Origin: Arthrobacter sp.
Lineage (GTDB): Bacteria > Actinomycetota > Actinomycetes > Actinomycetales > Micrococcaceae
Assembly (NCBI GenBank): GCA_030147325.1
Contig: JASLAA010000095.1
Location: forward strand, 1-13,499
Length of the DNA stretch: 13,499 nucleotides
Reading direction: 5' to 3'
Positions within the stretch are counted from its first letter, which is position 1. Each line of letters starts with the position of its first letter. Of this stretch, positions 6,015 through 12,266 are shown piece by piece. The notes under the pieces were generated by a model, which worked only from the letters and a program-made list of their open reading frames with translations, was not told the DNA's origin and searched no databases. The position numbers and the translations under genes were made by a program.

Positions 6015-6653
6015 ATGAAGCCCACCCATGTCATCGTCCTGCCCGGAGGCGGCTACACCATGCTGTCCGACAACGAGGGGGAGGTGGTCGCCGAGCGGCT
6101 GCGCTCCTTCGGCCTGTCGGCGAGTGTCTTCTCCTACCCCGTGCTCACCCGGCATCCGGCACCCCTCGACGCCGTCCGTGCGGAGATCCGCAGGGTCCGG
6201 GCGTCCGGGGTGGAGCGGGTGGCACTGCTCGGGTTCTCGGCCGGCGGTCACCTCGCCGGTCACGCGGCCCTCGCTCCCGGTGCGCAGGACGACGAGAGGG
6301 TGGATGCCGCCGTCCTCGGGTACCCCGTGGTGTCCATGCAGCTGGCCACCCATCGTGGGTCGCAGGACGAACTGATCGGGCCCGACGCCGATGGCCGGCT
6401 CCGCGCGGCGACCTCCCTCGACCGCCTCGTCACCCCCGCTGCTCCACCGTTCTTCATCTGGCACACGGCAGCGGACGATGCCGTGCCCGTCGAGCACGCG
6501 TATCTGCTCGGGCAGGCGCTCGCCGCCCACGCCGTCCCCCATGCCCTCCACGTCTTCCCTGAGGGCGAGCACGGTCTCGGCCTGGCGGAGGGTCAGGGCG
6601 CAGCAGAGCAGTGGAGCCGGATGGCAGCTGAATGGCTCCTCGCACTGGGCTGA
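6015..6653 (+). CDS. Alpha/beta hydrolase (esterase/lipase-like)
   Basis: A 212-residue single-domain alpha/beta hydrolase, probably a cytoplasmic carboxylesterase of the Aes/acetyl-esterase group (COG0657-like); the substrate is unknown. LPGGGY (9-14) is the oxyanion-hole loop near the N-terminus. The nucleophile is Ser75 in GFSAGG (73-78), the acid is Asp154 or Asp155 in TAADDAVP, and the catalytic base is His186 in EGEHGLGL, giving a full triad. There is no signal peptide. A GTG at 5991 would add eight residues, but ATG 6015 places the start right at the conserved beta strand and six bases after a TACGGT element, suggesting a leaderless mRNA. It follows a terminator, so it has its own promoter. 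No terminator is seen before the next gene, 98 bp downstream. Confidence 0.85.
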   Translation: MKPTHVIVLPGGGYTMLSDNEGEVVAERLRSFGLSASVFSYPVLTRHPAPLDAVRAEIRRVRASGVERVALLGFSAGGHLAGHAALAPGAQDDERVDAAVLGYPVVSMQLATHRGSQDELIGPDADGRLRAATSLDRLVTPAAPPFFIWHTAADDAVPVEHAYLLGQALAAHAVPHALHVFPEGEHGLGLAEGQGAAEQWSRMAAEWLLALG

Positions 6654-6682
6654 TGACACCCGTAGCAGGCACTGCCGGTACT

Positions 6683-6692
6683 AAGCATGCTT
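6683..6692. promoter_or_regulatory. AAGCATGCTT palindrome upstream of the PRC/DUF2382 gene
   Basis: A perfect 10-bp palindrome lies 59 bp before the start codon and is followed directly by GCTATAGC, whose TATAGC (6695-6700) may be the -10 element. This position suits an operator or an alternative sigma-factor element. The core is only ten bases and includes a common SphI-type hexamer, so the regulatory reading is an inference. Confidence 0.35.
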
Positions 6693-6751
6693 GCTATAGC
6701 CGCGTCCGCGCCCTACGGTGAAGGGGAGCCAACCTCCTCGAAAGGGCCACC

Positions 6752-7597
6752 ATGATCACGCTCGACCAGATGAAGGACTCCATGAACGCCGGCGCCAACG
6801 TGCTGAGCGAGGACGGCGCGGTCCTGGGCCCCATGGGCCAGCTCTACGTCGATGACGCCACCGGTGATCCGAGCTGGGTCACGGTCGCCACGCACACGGC
6901 CGGCAACCCCGAGTCCTTCGCGCCCCTGCGCGGTGCCAGCCTCGACGGACGCGACGTCCGCCTGCCCTACAGCCACGCGAAGGTCTACGAGTCGCCGAAG
7001 ATGTCCCAGGACGGGCATCTCAGCCCCGAGGAGGAGCAGCACCTGCTGCGCTACTACGGGCTCATGCCCTCCAAGGACGAGGAACTGGCCCAGGCGACGA
7101 CGCAGTCGGGCAACCGCTCCTCACGCTCCGATGCCGCCGCCGGCCGCTCCGACGCCGCGCTGCATCGCTCGGTCGATGACGACGACGTGACCATGACGCG
7201 CTCCGAGGAGCAGCTCCGCGTCGGCACCGAACTCCGCGAGACGGAGCGCGTGCGCCTCGTCAAGCGCGTGGTCACCGAGGACGTCACCATGACGGTGCAG
7301 ATCCGGCGCGAAGAGCTCGTCGTCGAGCGTGTCCCGGTCCAGGACGGCGCGCCGCTGTACGACGACGGTTCCGGGACCTTCAGCAAGGCCGAGCGCGAGC
7401 GCCTCTACTCGGCCGTCGAGACGGCGTTCAACGGAGACGTCGTCGAGGTGGTCCTCTACGAGGAGAAGCCCCGCGTGGAGATGGACGTGGTCCCGATCGA
7501 GCGCGTCCGCATCAGCCGCGAGGCCCGGACGCACGACGAGACGGTCAGCGGCCAGGTGCGCAAGGAAGTCATCGAGACGGAGCGCATCGAGCTCTAG
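6752..7597 (+). CDS. PRC-barrel and DUF2382 (YsnF/AvaK) domain stress-type protein
   Basis: A 281-residue cytoplasmic protein. Residues 1-105 look like a PRC-barrel domain (a beta-rich fold) ending in HLLRYYGL near 97-104. A Ser/Arg/Asp-rich, probably flexible linker follows at about 110-148. The C-terminal DUF2382/YsnF domain (about 148-281) is rich in charged beta strands such as EEQLRVGTE, KRVVTEDVTM and RREELVVERV. DUF2382 proteins are often encoded in stress regulons of bacteria and often paired with PRC barrels in actinobacteria; the biochemical role is unknown. The start is ATG 6752 with GAAAGGG at 6740-6745. It appears monocistronic, with the candidate regulatory palindrome at 6683-6692 and a two-part hairpin at 7638-7689 beyond the stop codon. 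Codon use matches its neighbours. Confidence 0.9.
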   Translation: MITLDQMKDSMNAGANVLSEDGAVLGPMGQLYVDDATGDPSWVTVATHTAGNPESFAPLRGASLDGRDVRLPYSHAKVYESPKMSQDGHLSPEEEQHLLRYYGLMPSKDEELAQATTQSGNRSSRSDAAAGRSDAALHRSVDDDDVTMTRSEEQLRVGTELRETERVRLVKRVVTEDVTMTVQIRREELVVERVPVQDGAPLYDDGSGTFSKAERERLYSAVETAFNGDVVEVVLYEEKPRVEMDVVPIERVRISREARTHDETVSGQVRKEVIETERIEL

Positions 7598-7637
7598 GGT
7601 GCGCGCACCGGGCCGGCGTGCGACGCCGCTGCCGGCC

Positions 7638-7689
7638 GGAACCACGCACCTGACCGCGGGACACCTCCCGCCATCGGGTGCGTGGTTTC
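7638..7689. terminator. Two-part hairpin between convergent genes (likely bidirectional terminator)
   Basis: The outer stem pairs AACCACGCACC (7640-7650) with GGTGCGTGGTT (7677-7687), extendable by a G-T wobble and one G-C pair. Inside it a second hairpin pairs GCGGGA (7656-7661) with TCCCGC (7666-7671) around a 4-nt loop. It lies between the convergent DUF2382 and VOC genes, 40 bp and 13 bp from their stop codons. The T run is short on the plus strand (TTTCC) and shorter on the minus strand. Confidence 0.65.
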
Positions 7690-7702
7690 CGCGTTCCTGC
7701 GG

Positions 7703-8101
7703 CTAGGAGTCCCGCGAGGACAGGACGCAGAACTCGTTGCCGTCGGGATCGGCCAGGACCTCCCAGGTCACGTCGGGGCCCTGCCCCACATCCGTCCGCT
7801 GCGCCCCCAGGTCGATCAGGCGCTCGATCTCGGCCTCGCGGTCCTGGCCCGTGTGCGGGGCGAAGTCGAGGTGCAGGCGGTTCTTCCCCTGCTTCCGATG
7901 CTCCACGGGCACGAACACCAGCCCGGGCGGTACCTGCTCGAAGGCGAGCGTGGGGCCGAGCGTGCGCGCCCAGGGTGGAACGACGACCGCCTCGTCGTCG
8001 GACTCGAACATCACCTCCCACCCGAGGGCCTCGGACCACCAGCGGGCGAGGCGGCGGTGGTCGGTGGACTCGATGACCGTGGAGTACCAGCGCAGTGTCA
8101 T
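7703..8101 (-). CDS. VOC family protein (glyoxalase/bleomycin-resistance fold)
   Basis: A 132-residue protein with a VOC/glyoxalase-like fold. The N-terminal half has STDHRRLARWWSEALGW (12-28), typical of the Glyoxalase-like 6 group common in actinobacteria. The C-terminal half has HLDF (77-80) and ends with LADPDGNEFCVL (116-127), the classic second-module strand. His77 and Glu123 are plausible metal ligands, but many family members are uncharacterised and the substrate cannot be predicted. I chose ATG 8101: residues upstream of it are not VOC-like, and CAGAAT (8108-8113, minus strand) ends six bases before it, suggesting a leaderless transcript; no good ribosome binding site is present. It is convergent with the DUF2382 gene and divergent from the siderophore operon, and appears to be transcribed alone. 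Confidence 0.85.
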   Translation of the reverse strand: MTLRWYSTVIESTDHRRLARWWSEALGWEVMFESDDEAVVVPPWARTLGPTLAFEQVPPGLVFVPVEHRKQGKNRLHLDFAPHTGQDREAEIERLIDLGAQRTDVGQGPDVTWEVLADPDGNEFCVLSSRDS

Positions 8102-8231
8102 GACGGAATTCTGCCCCCTCCCCCGGTCAGTGCGCATCGGCTTCACGGACACCTTCCGTCCGCAGGGCTGCGCGGGCCTCCTGCCGTCGGGGCACGGATA
8201 ATAACGTCATGGTCCCATGCCCTAATGCTGC

Positions 8232-8250
8232 TAAGGTCATCCTTACCTGA
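8232..8250. promoter_or_regulatory. Probable IdeR/DtxR iron box of the siderophore importer operon
   Basis: The 19-bp site TAAGGTCATCCTTACCTGA fits the pattern TNAGGTNAGNCTNACCTNA, as I know it from DtxR/IdeR/DmdR sites, at every fixed position except one (T instead of G at the ninth base). Its core is the perfect inverted repeat TAAGG-TCAT-CCTTA. It lies 70 bp before the lipoprotein start. TAAGGT (8232-8237) also has the shape of a -10 element, so iron-loaded repressor would cover the promoter. Regulation by iron is inferred from site and gene content together. Confidence 0.75.
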
Positions 8251-8319
8251 TGCTGCGTGGCCCGCTCCCGACCGGCGGTAATCCGGTACCCGTCTGATCA
8301 CATCCTCCGGAAGGACCCC

Positions 8320-9342
8320 ATGTCCCGCGCCCCCAGACTCATCGCTCTCGCCGCAGCGGCGACCATGACCGTCGCCCTCGCTGCCTGCGCCACTCCTGCC
8401 GAGGAACCCGCTGCCGGCGCGACGGGCGGGGCGGGCGAGATCACCATCGAGCACGCCTTCGGTACCACCACCCTGCCCGGGAAGCCCGAGCGCGTCGCCA
8501 CCGTGGCATGGGCCAACCAGGAGGTGCCGCTGGCACTCGGCGTCGTTCCCGTGGGCATGGCGGCCGTGACCTTCGGTGACGACGACGGCGACGGGATCCT
8601 CCCCTGGGTGTCCGACAAGCTCGAGGAGCTCGGAGGCGAGACACCCGTCCTGTTCGACGAGACCGACGGGATCGACTTCGAGGCCGTCGCGGACACCGAT
8701 CCCGACGTCATCCTGGCGGCCTACTCGGGCCTGACGCAGGAGGACTATGACACCCTGAGCGAGATCGCGCCGGTCGTGGCCTACCCCGAGACCGCCTGGG
8801 GCACGCCGTGGCGGGAGATGATCGAACTCAACAGCATGGGCATGGGCATGGCGGCGGAGGGCGAGGAGCTCATCGCCGATCTGGACCAGCAGATCAGCGA
8901 CGCCGCGGCCGAGTTCCCTGCCATCGCCGGCAAGAAGACGATGTTCTTGACGCACATCGATCCCACCGATCTCAGCGAGGTCAGCTACTACACCACCCAT
9001 GACACCCGCGTGATGTTCTTCGAGGACCTCGGCCTCTCGACGCCCGAGAGCGTTGCCACGGCCTCCGCCGAGACCGACCTCTTCTCCGGCACCATCAGCA
9101 CCGAGCAGGCGGACGTCCTCGAGGACGTCGACATCATCGTGACCTATGGCGACGACGCCCTCGTCTCCACCCTCGAGGCGGATCCGCTGCTCTCGCAGAT
9201 CCCCGCGGTCGCGAATAAGGCGATCGTGAACCTGCCGAGCACCACCCCCGTCGGCACGGCGGCGAACCCCACGCCCCTGTCCATCTCGTGGGTCCTCGAG
9301 GACTACCTCACGCTCATCGCGGAAGCCGCAGACAAGTCGTAG
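8320..9342 (+). CDS. Iron-siderophore ABC transporter substrate-binding lipoprotein
   Basis: A 340-residue surface lipoprotein that captures ferric siderophore and delivers it to the permease. The signal peptide has Arg3 and Arg6, a hydrophobic stretch at 8-22 and the lipobox LAAC with the lipidated Cys23. A Pro/Ala/Glu/Gly-rich tether (24-39) follows. The mature part is a periplasmic-binding-protein-2 (FecB/FepB-like) domain: TTLPGKPERVATV (50-62), ALGVVPVGM (72-80) and FEAVADTDPDVILAAYSGL (120-138) are characteristic. The start is ATG 8320 with AAGGA at 8311-8315; an upstream GTG-type extension would precede the signal peptide and is rejected. It is the first gene of the importer operon behind the iron box; its TAG shares one base with the GTG of the first permease. 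Siderophore type is not predictable. Confidence 0.93.
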   Translation: MSRAPRLIALAAAATMTVALAACATPAEEPAAGATGGAGEITIEHAFGTTTLPGKPERVATVAWANQEVPLALGVVPVGMAAVTFGDDDGDGILPWVSDKLEELGGETPVLFDETDGIDFEAVADTDPDVILAAYSGLTQEDYDTLSEIAPVVAYPETAWGTPWREMIELNSMGMGMAAEGEELIADLDQQISDAAAEFPAIAGKKTMFLTHIDPTDLSEVSYYTTHDTRVMFFEDLGLSTPESVATASAETDLFSGTISTEQADVLEDVDIIVTYGDDALVSTLEADPLLSQIPAVANKAIVNLPSTTPVGTAANPTPLSISWVLEDYLTLIAEAADKS

Positions 9343-10388
9343 TGGCTCCGTCGTCCGTCCCGGAGGTCGCCCCGGGTCCCGCTTCCCTGCGGGCCCCGGG
9401 GCGCTTCCGGCTGCTGTGGCTGGTGGTGCTCGTCGGCGTCCTGCTGGCGACCATGGCGGCGTCGGTGGTCGTCGGCTCCCGCGACGTCGGGGTGGCTGAC
9501 ATCCTGGCAGCCCTCGGCGGCGGCACGGACGGATTCAACCAGGCGGCGGTCGCCAAGAGGATCCCGCGCACGCTGCTGGCGTTGCTCGCCGGAGCAGGCC
9601 TGGGGCTGTCGGGTGCCGTGATGCAGGGCGTGACGCGCAACCCACTCGCCGATCCCGGCATCCTCGGCGTCAACACCGGGGCGTCCCTGGCGGTCGTCGC
9701 AGCGATCGCCACCGTGGGACTCAGCTCGGCGACCGGCTACATCTGGGTCGCCATCGCAGGAGCGACCGTGACAGCGGTGTTCGTGTACGTCGTGGGTTCC
9801 CTGGGGCGCGGCGGGGCAACCCCCCTCAAGCTCGCCCTCGCGGGCGCCGCCACGTCCGCGGCCCTGACCTCCCTCATCAGCGCCGTCGTGCTGCCCCGGG
9901 GGGACATCTCCGGCAGCGTGCGGTCATGGCTCATCGGGGGAGTGGGCGGCGCCACCTTCTCGAGCATCAGCCAGGTGATCCCGTTCCTGGCGGTCGGTCT
10001 CGCCGTCAGCCTCGTGTCGGCACGGTCCCTGAACTCGCTGGCCCTGGGGGACGAGCTGGCCGCCGGCCTGGGGGAGCGGGTGGCCATCGTACGCGGTGCT
10101 GCCGCGCTCGGGGCCGTCCTCCTCTGCGGCGCCGTGACGGCGGTGACCGGGCCGATCGGATTCGTGGGGCTCGTCGTGCCGCACGCCTGCCGCCTGCTCA
10201 TCGGCATCGACCACCGGTGGCTGCTGCCGATGTCCGCGCTGCTGGGAGCGATCCTGCTCACCTCCACGGACGTCCTCGGACGCATCGTCGCCCGGCCGGA
10301 GGAGATCGACGTCGGCATCATCACCGCGCTCGTCGGAGCGCCCTTCTTCATCTACATCGTCCGACGCCAGAAGGTCCGGGAGCTATGA
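9342..10388 (+). CDS. FecCD-family iron-siderophore permease (FepD-like)
   Basis: A 348-residue polytopic membrane protein, one half of the heterodimeric importer channel. About nine or ten hydrophobic helices are expected, the first at about 23-45. The FecCD signatures are visible: KRIPRTLLALLAGAGLGLSG (72-91), QGVTRNPLADPGILGVNTGA (95-114), and the coupling-loop region GPIGFVGLVVPHACRLLIG in the last third; it ends with LVGAPFFIYIVRR, a typical final helix. I start it at GTG 9342-9344, which overlaps the lipoprotein stop TAG by one base; no strong ribosome binding site is seen, so coupling is likely. The last four bases overlap the ATG of the second permease (ATGA). FepD-like is a positional analogy to the E. 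coli enterobactin system, not proof of substrate. Confidence 0.92.
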   Translation: MAPSSVPEVAPGPASLRAPGRFRLLWLVVLVGVLLATMAASVVVGSRDVGVADILAALGGGTDGFNQAAVAKRIPRTLLALLAGAGLGLSGAVMQGVTRNPLADPGILGVNTGASLAVVAAIATVGLSSATGYIWVAIAGATVTAVFVYVVGSLGRGGATPLKLALAGAATSAALTSLISAVVLPRGDISGSVRSWLIGGVGGATFSSISQVIPFLAVGLAVSLVSARSLNSLALGDELAAGLGERVAIVRGAAALGAVLLCGAVTAVTGPIGFVGLVVPHACRLLIGIDHRWLLPMSALLGAILLTSTDVLGRIVARPEEIDVGIITALVGAPFFIYIVRRQKVREL

Positions 10389-11443
10389 CGACACTGCAGG
10401 CGCCCCCCAGGACCGGGATCACCGCGCGTGAGGTGGCGGCAGGCCGACGGCGGCGCGCCCTTCGGCGGCGCCTCGTCGTCGGTGTCCTCGCCGCACTGAT
10501 CGTCGTCGCCTTCGCGATCTCCCTCTGCGTCGGCCAGACCTACTACTCCCCGCGGGACGTCATCGCCGTGATCCTGGGCCAGGAGACGGACGGGGCCGGC
10601 TTCACCGTGGGACGGCTGAGGCTTCCCCGGGCGACACTCGCGGTGCTCGCCGGCATCTGCTTCGGTATCGGCGGCGTCACGTTCCAGACGATGCTGCGGA
10701 ATCCCCTCGCGAGCCCGGACATCATCGGCATCAGTGCCGGTGCCAGTGCTGCCGCTGCCTTCGCCATCATCACGCTCGGGCTCGGCGCGGCCCAGGTGTC
10801 GGTCTTCGCGATCGCCGCCGGGCTGGGGATCGCCCTGCTGGTCTACCTGCTGTCCTTCAAGGACGGCGTGGTGGGCACCCGGCTGATCCTGATCGGCATC
10901 GGCATCGCCGCCATGCTCGACAGCGTGACGGCCTACGTGCTCAGCCGTGCCGCCCAGTGGGATCTGCAGGAGGCCTCCCGGTGGCTCACCGGCAGCCTGA
11001 ACGGCGCCCGATGGTCCGAGGTGGTTCCCGTGGCGATCGCGCTCGCGGTCCTCGCCCCGATCCTGCTCACGCAGTCGCGGAACCTCTCGACCTCCCAACT
11101 CGGGGACGACACCGCTGCAGCCCTGGGCGTGCGGGTCGAACGCATGCGGATCGTGGTGATCATCGCCGCCGTCGGGCTGATCGCCTTCGCCACCGCCGCT
11201 GCGGGTCCCATCGCGTTCGTCGCCTTCCTCTCCGGTCCCATCGCCGCCAGGATCGTCGGGCCGGGCGGCTCGCTGCTCATCCCCTCCGCACTGGTCGGGA
11301 GCCTGCTCGTGGTGACCGCGGACTTCCTCGGGCAGTACGCCTTCGACGTGAGGTACCCCGTCGGTGTCATCACCGGCGTCCTCGGAGCGCCCTATCTCGT
11401 CTATCTGATCGTGCGGACGAACCGCTCGGGAGGCTCACTGTGA
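10385..11443 (+). CDS. FecCD-family iron-siderophore permease (FepG-like)
   Basis: A 352-residue integral membrane partner of the preceding permease. A strongly basic cytoplasmic segment RRRRALRRR (21-29) precedes the first helix (about 30-50). RLPRATLAVLAGICFGIGG (79-97; the sequence reads LRLPRAT) and LRNPLASPDIIGISAGA (104-120) are the family signatures, and the coupling-loop equivalent reads GPIAFVAFLSGPIAARIVG, a FepG-type variant in which PH is replaced by GP. It ends GVLGAPYLVYLIVR, as usual, plus a short tail. Start ATG 10385 overlaps the previous stop by four bases and the stop overlaps the next GTG by four bases, so the three genes are translationally linked. Having two different permeases indicates a heterodimer of the FepDG type rather than a BtuC-type homodimer. 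Confidence 0.92.
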   Translation: MTTLQAPPRTGITAREVAAGRRRRALRRRLVVGVLAALIVVAFAISLCVGQTYYSPRDVIAVILGQETDGAGFTVGRLRLPRATLAVLAGICFGIGGVTFQTMLRNPLASPDIIGISAGASAAAAFAIITLGLGAAQVSVFAIAAGLGIALLVYLLSFKDGVVGTRLILIGIGIAAMLDSVTAYVLSRAAQWDLQEASRWLTGSLNGARWSEVVPVAIALAVLAPILLTQSRNLSTSQLGDDTAAALGVRVERMRIVVIIAAVGLIAFATAAAGPIAFVAFLSGPIAARIVGPGGSLLIPSALVGSLLVVTADFLGQYAFDVRYPVGVITGVLGAPYLVYLIVRTNRSGGSL

Positions 11444-12249
11444 CAACTGCCCACACACTCGACATCCAGGACCTGACGCTCGGCTACGGGGCGCGCACCG
11501 TGGTGGAGGGACTCGACCTGCACGTGCCGATGGGCAGCATCTCGGTGATCGTGGGTGCCAACGCGTGCGGCAAATCGACCCTCCTCCGTTCGATGTCGAG
11601 GCTCCTGTCCCCGCGCAGCGGCCAGGTGGTCCTCGACGGGCGGGCCGTGCACGAGATGCCGGCGAAGGAGCTCGCCCGGATGCTCGGGCTCCTGCCGCAG
11701 TCACCGACGGCGCCGGAGGGCATCACCGTGGCCGACCTTGTGGGGCGGGGCCGGCATCCCCATCAGCGGCTGTTCTCCCGGTGGAGTCCGGCCGATGACG
11801 AGGCCGTCGCCGAAGCGCTCACCGCCACCGCCACCGCAGGCCTCGCCGACCGGCCCGTCGACGAGCTCTCCGGAGGGCAGCGCCAGCGCGTCTGGATCGC
11901 CATGGCACTGGCCCAGCGCACCGACGTGCTGCTGCTCGACGAGCCCACCACCTTTCTGGACGTCAGCCACCAGCTGGAGGTGCTCGATCTCCTGACCGAC
12001 CTCAATCGTGCCCGCGGGACCACGATTGTCATCGTGCTGCACGACCTCAATCTCGCCGCGCGGTACGCGGACCACCTCATCGCCCTGACGGCGGGACGGA
12101 TCCACGCCCTGGGAACGCCAGAGGAGGTCCTCACGGAGGACACCATCCGGGCGGTCTTCGGCCTCGACAGCCGGGTCATGATCGACCCGACGTCGGGGAA
12201 GCCGCTCATGCTCCCGCTGGGACGGCACCACACCATCTCCGAGGACTAG
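11440..12249 (+). CDS. Iron-siderophore ABC transporter ATP-binding protein (FepC-like)
   Basis: A 269-residue cytoplasmic ATPase that powers the importer. Walker A is GANACGKST (39-47), with Ala where the first-loop Gly usually stands; I recall this variant from actinobacterial siderophore ATPases and do not regard it as a defect. The Q-loop is Gln87 (LLPQSP), the ABC signature LSGGQ at 143-147, Walker B VLLLDEP (163-169, Asp167 and Glu168), D-loop near 174, and the switch His201 in LHDLNLAARYAD, which is typical of the FecE/FepC group. GRGRHPHQRLF (102-112) is also typical. GTG 11440 overlaps the permease stop by four bases, with GGGAGG at 11428-11433 as ribosome binding site. It is the last gene of the operon; only 17 bp separate it from the convergent amidohydrolase stop, and no terminator hairpin is visible there. 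Confidence 0.94.
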   Translation: MTTAHTLDIQDLTLGYGARTVVEGLDLHVPMGSISVIVGANACGKSTLLRSMSRLLSPRSGQVVLDGRAVHEMPAKELARMLGLLPQSPTAPEGITVADLVGRGRHPHQRLFSRWSPADDEAVAEALTATATAGLADRPVDELSGGQRQRVWIAMALAQRTDVLLLDEPTTFLDVSHQLEVLDLLTDLNRARGTTIVIVLHDLNLAARYADHLIALTAGRIHALGTPEEVLTEDTIRAVFGLDSRVMIDPTSGKPLMLPLGRHHTISED

Positions 12250-12266
12250 CCCGCCCCGGCGGCCGC

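Noticed and set aside
10957..11439. In-frame extension of the ATPase upstream of GTG 11440
   Set aside because: It overlaps the permease gene, reads as Arg/Gly/His-rich noise, and the GTG has a good ribosome binding site and the usual four-base overlap.
11554..11580. Walker A variant (Ala for Gly) as a sign of a dead ATPase
   Set aside because: Lys45, Ser46 and Thr47, Walker B, the signature, Q-loop and switch His are all intact, and I recall the GANACGKST form in functional actinobacterial siderophore ATPases.
12250..12266. Terminator between the ATPase and amidohydrolase genes
   Set aside because: The 17-bp gap is GC-rich but forms no stem with a T run; any terminator must lie inside a coding region.
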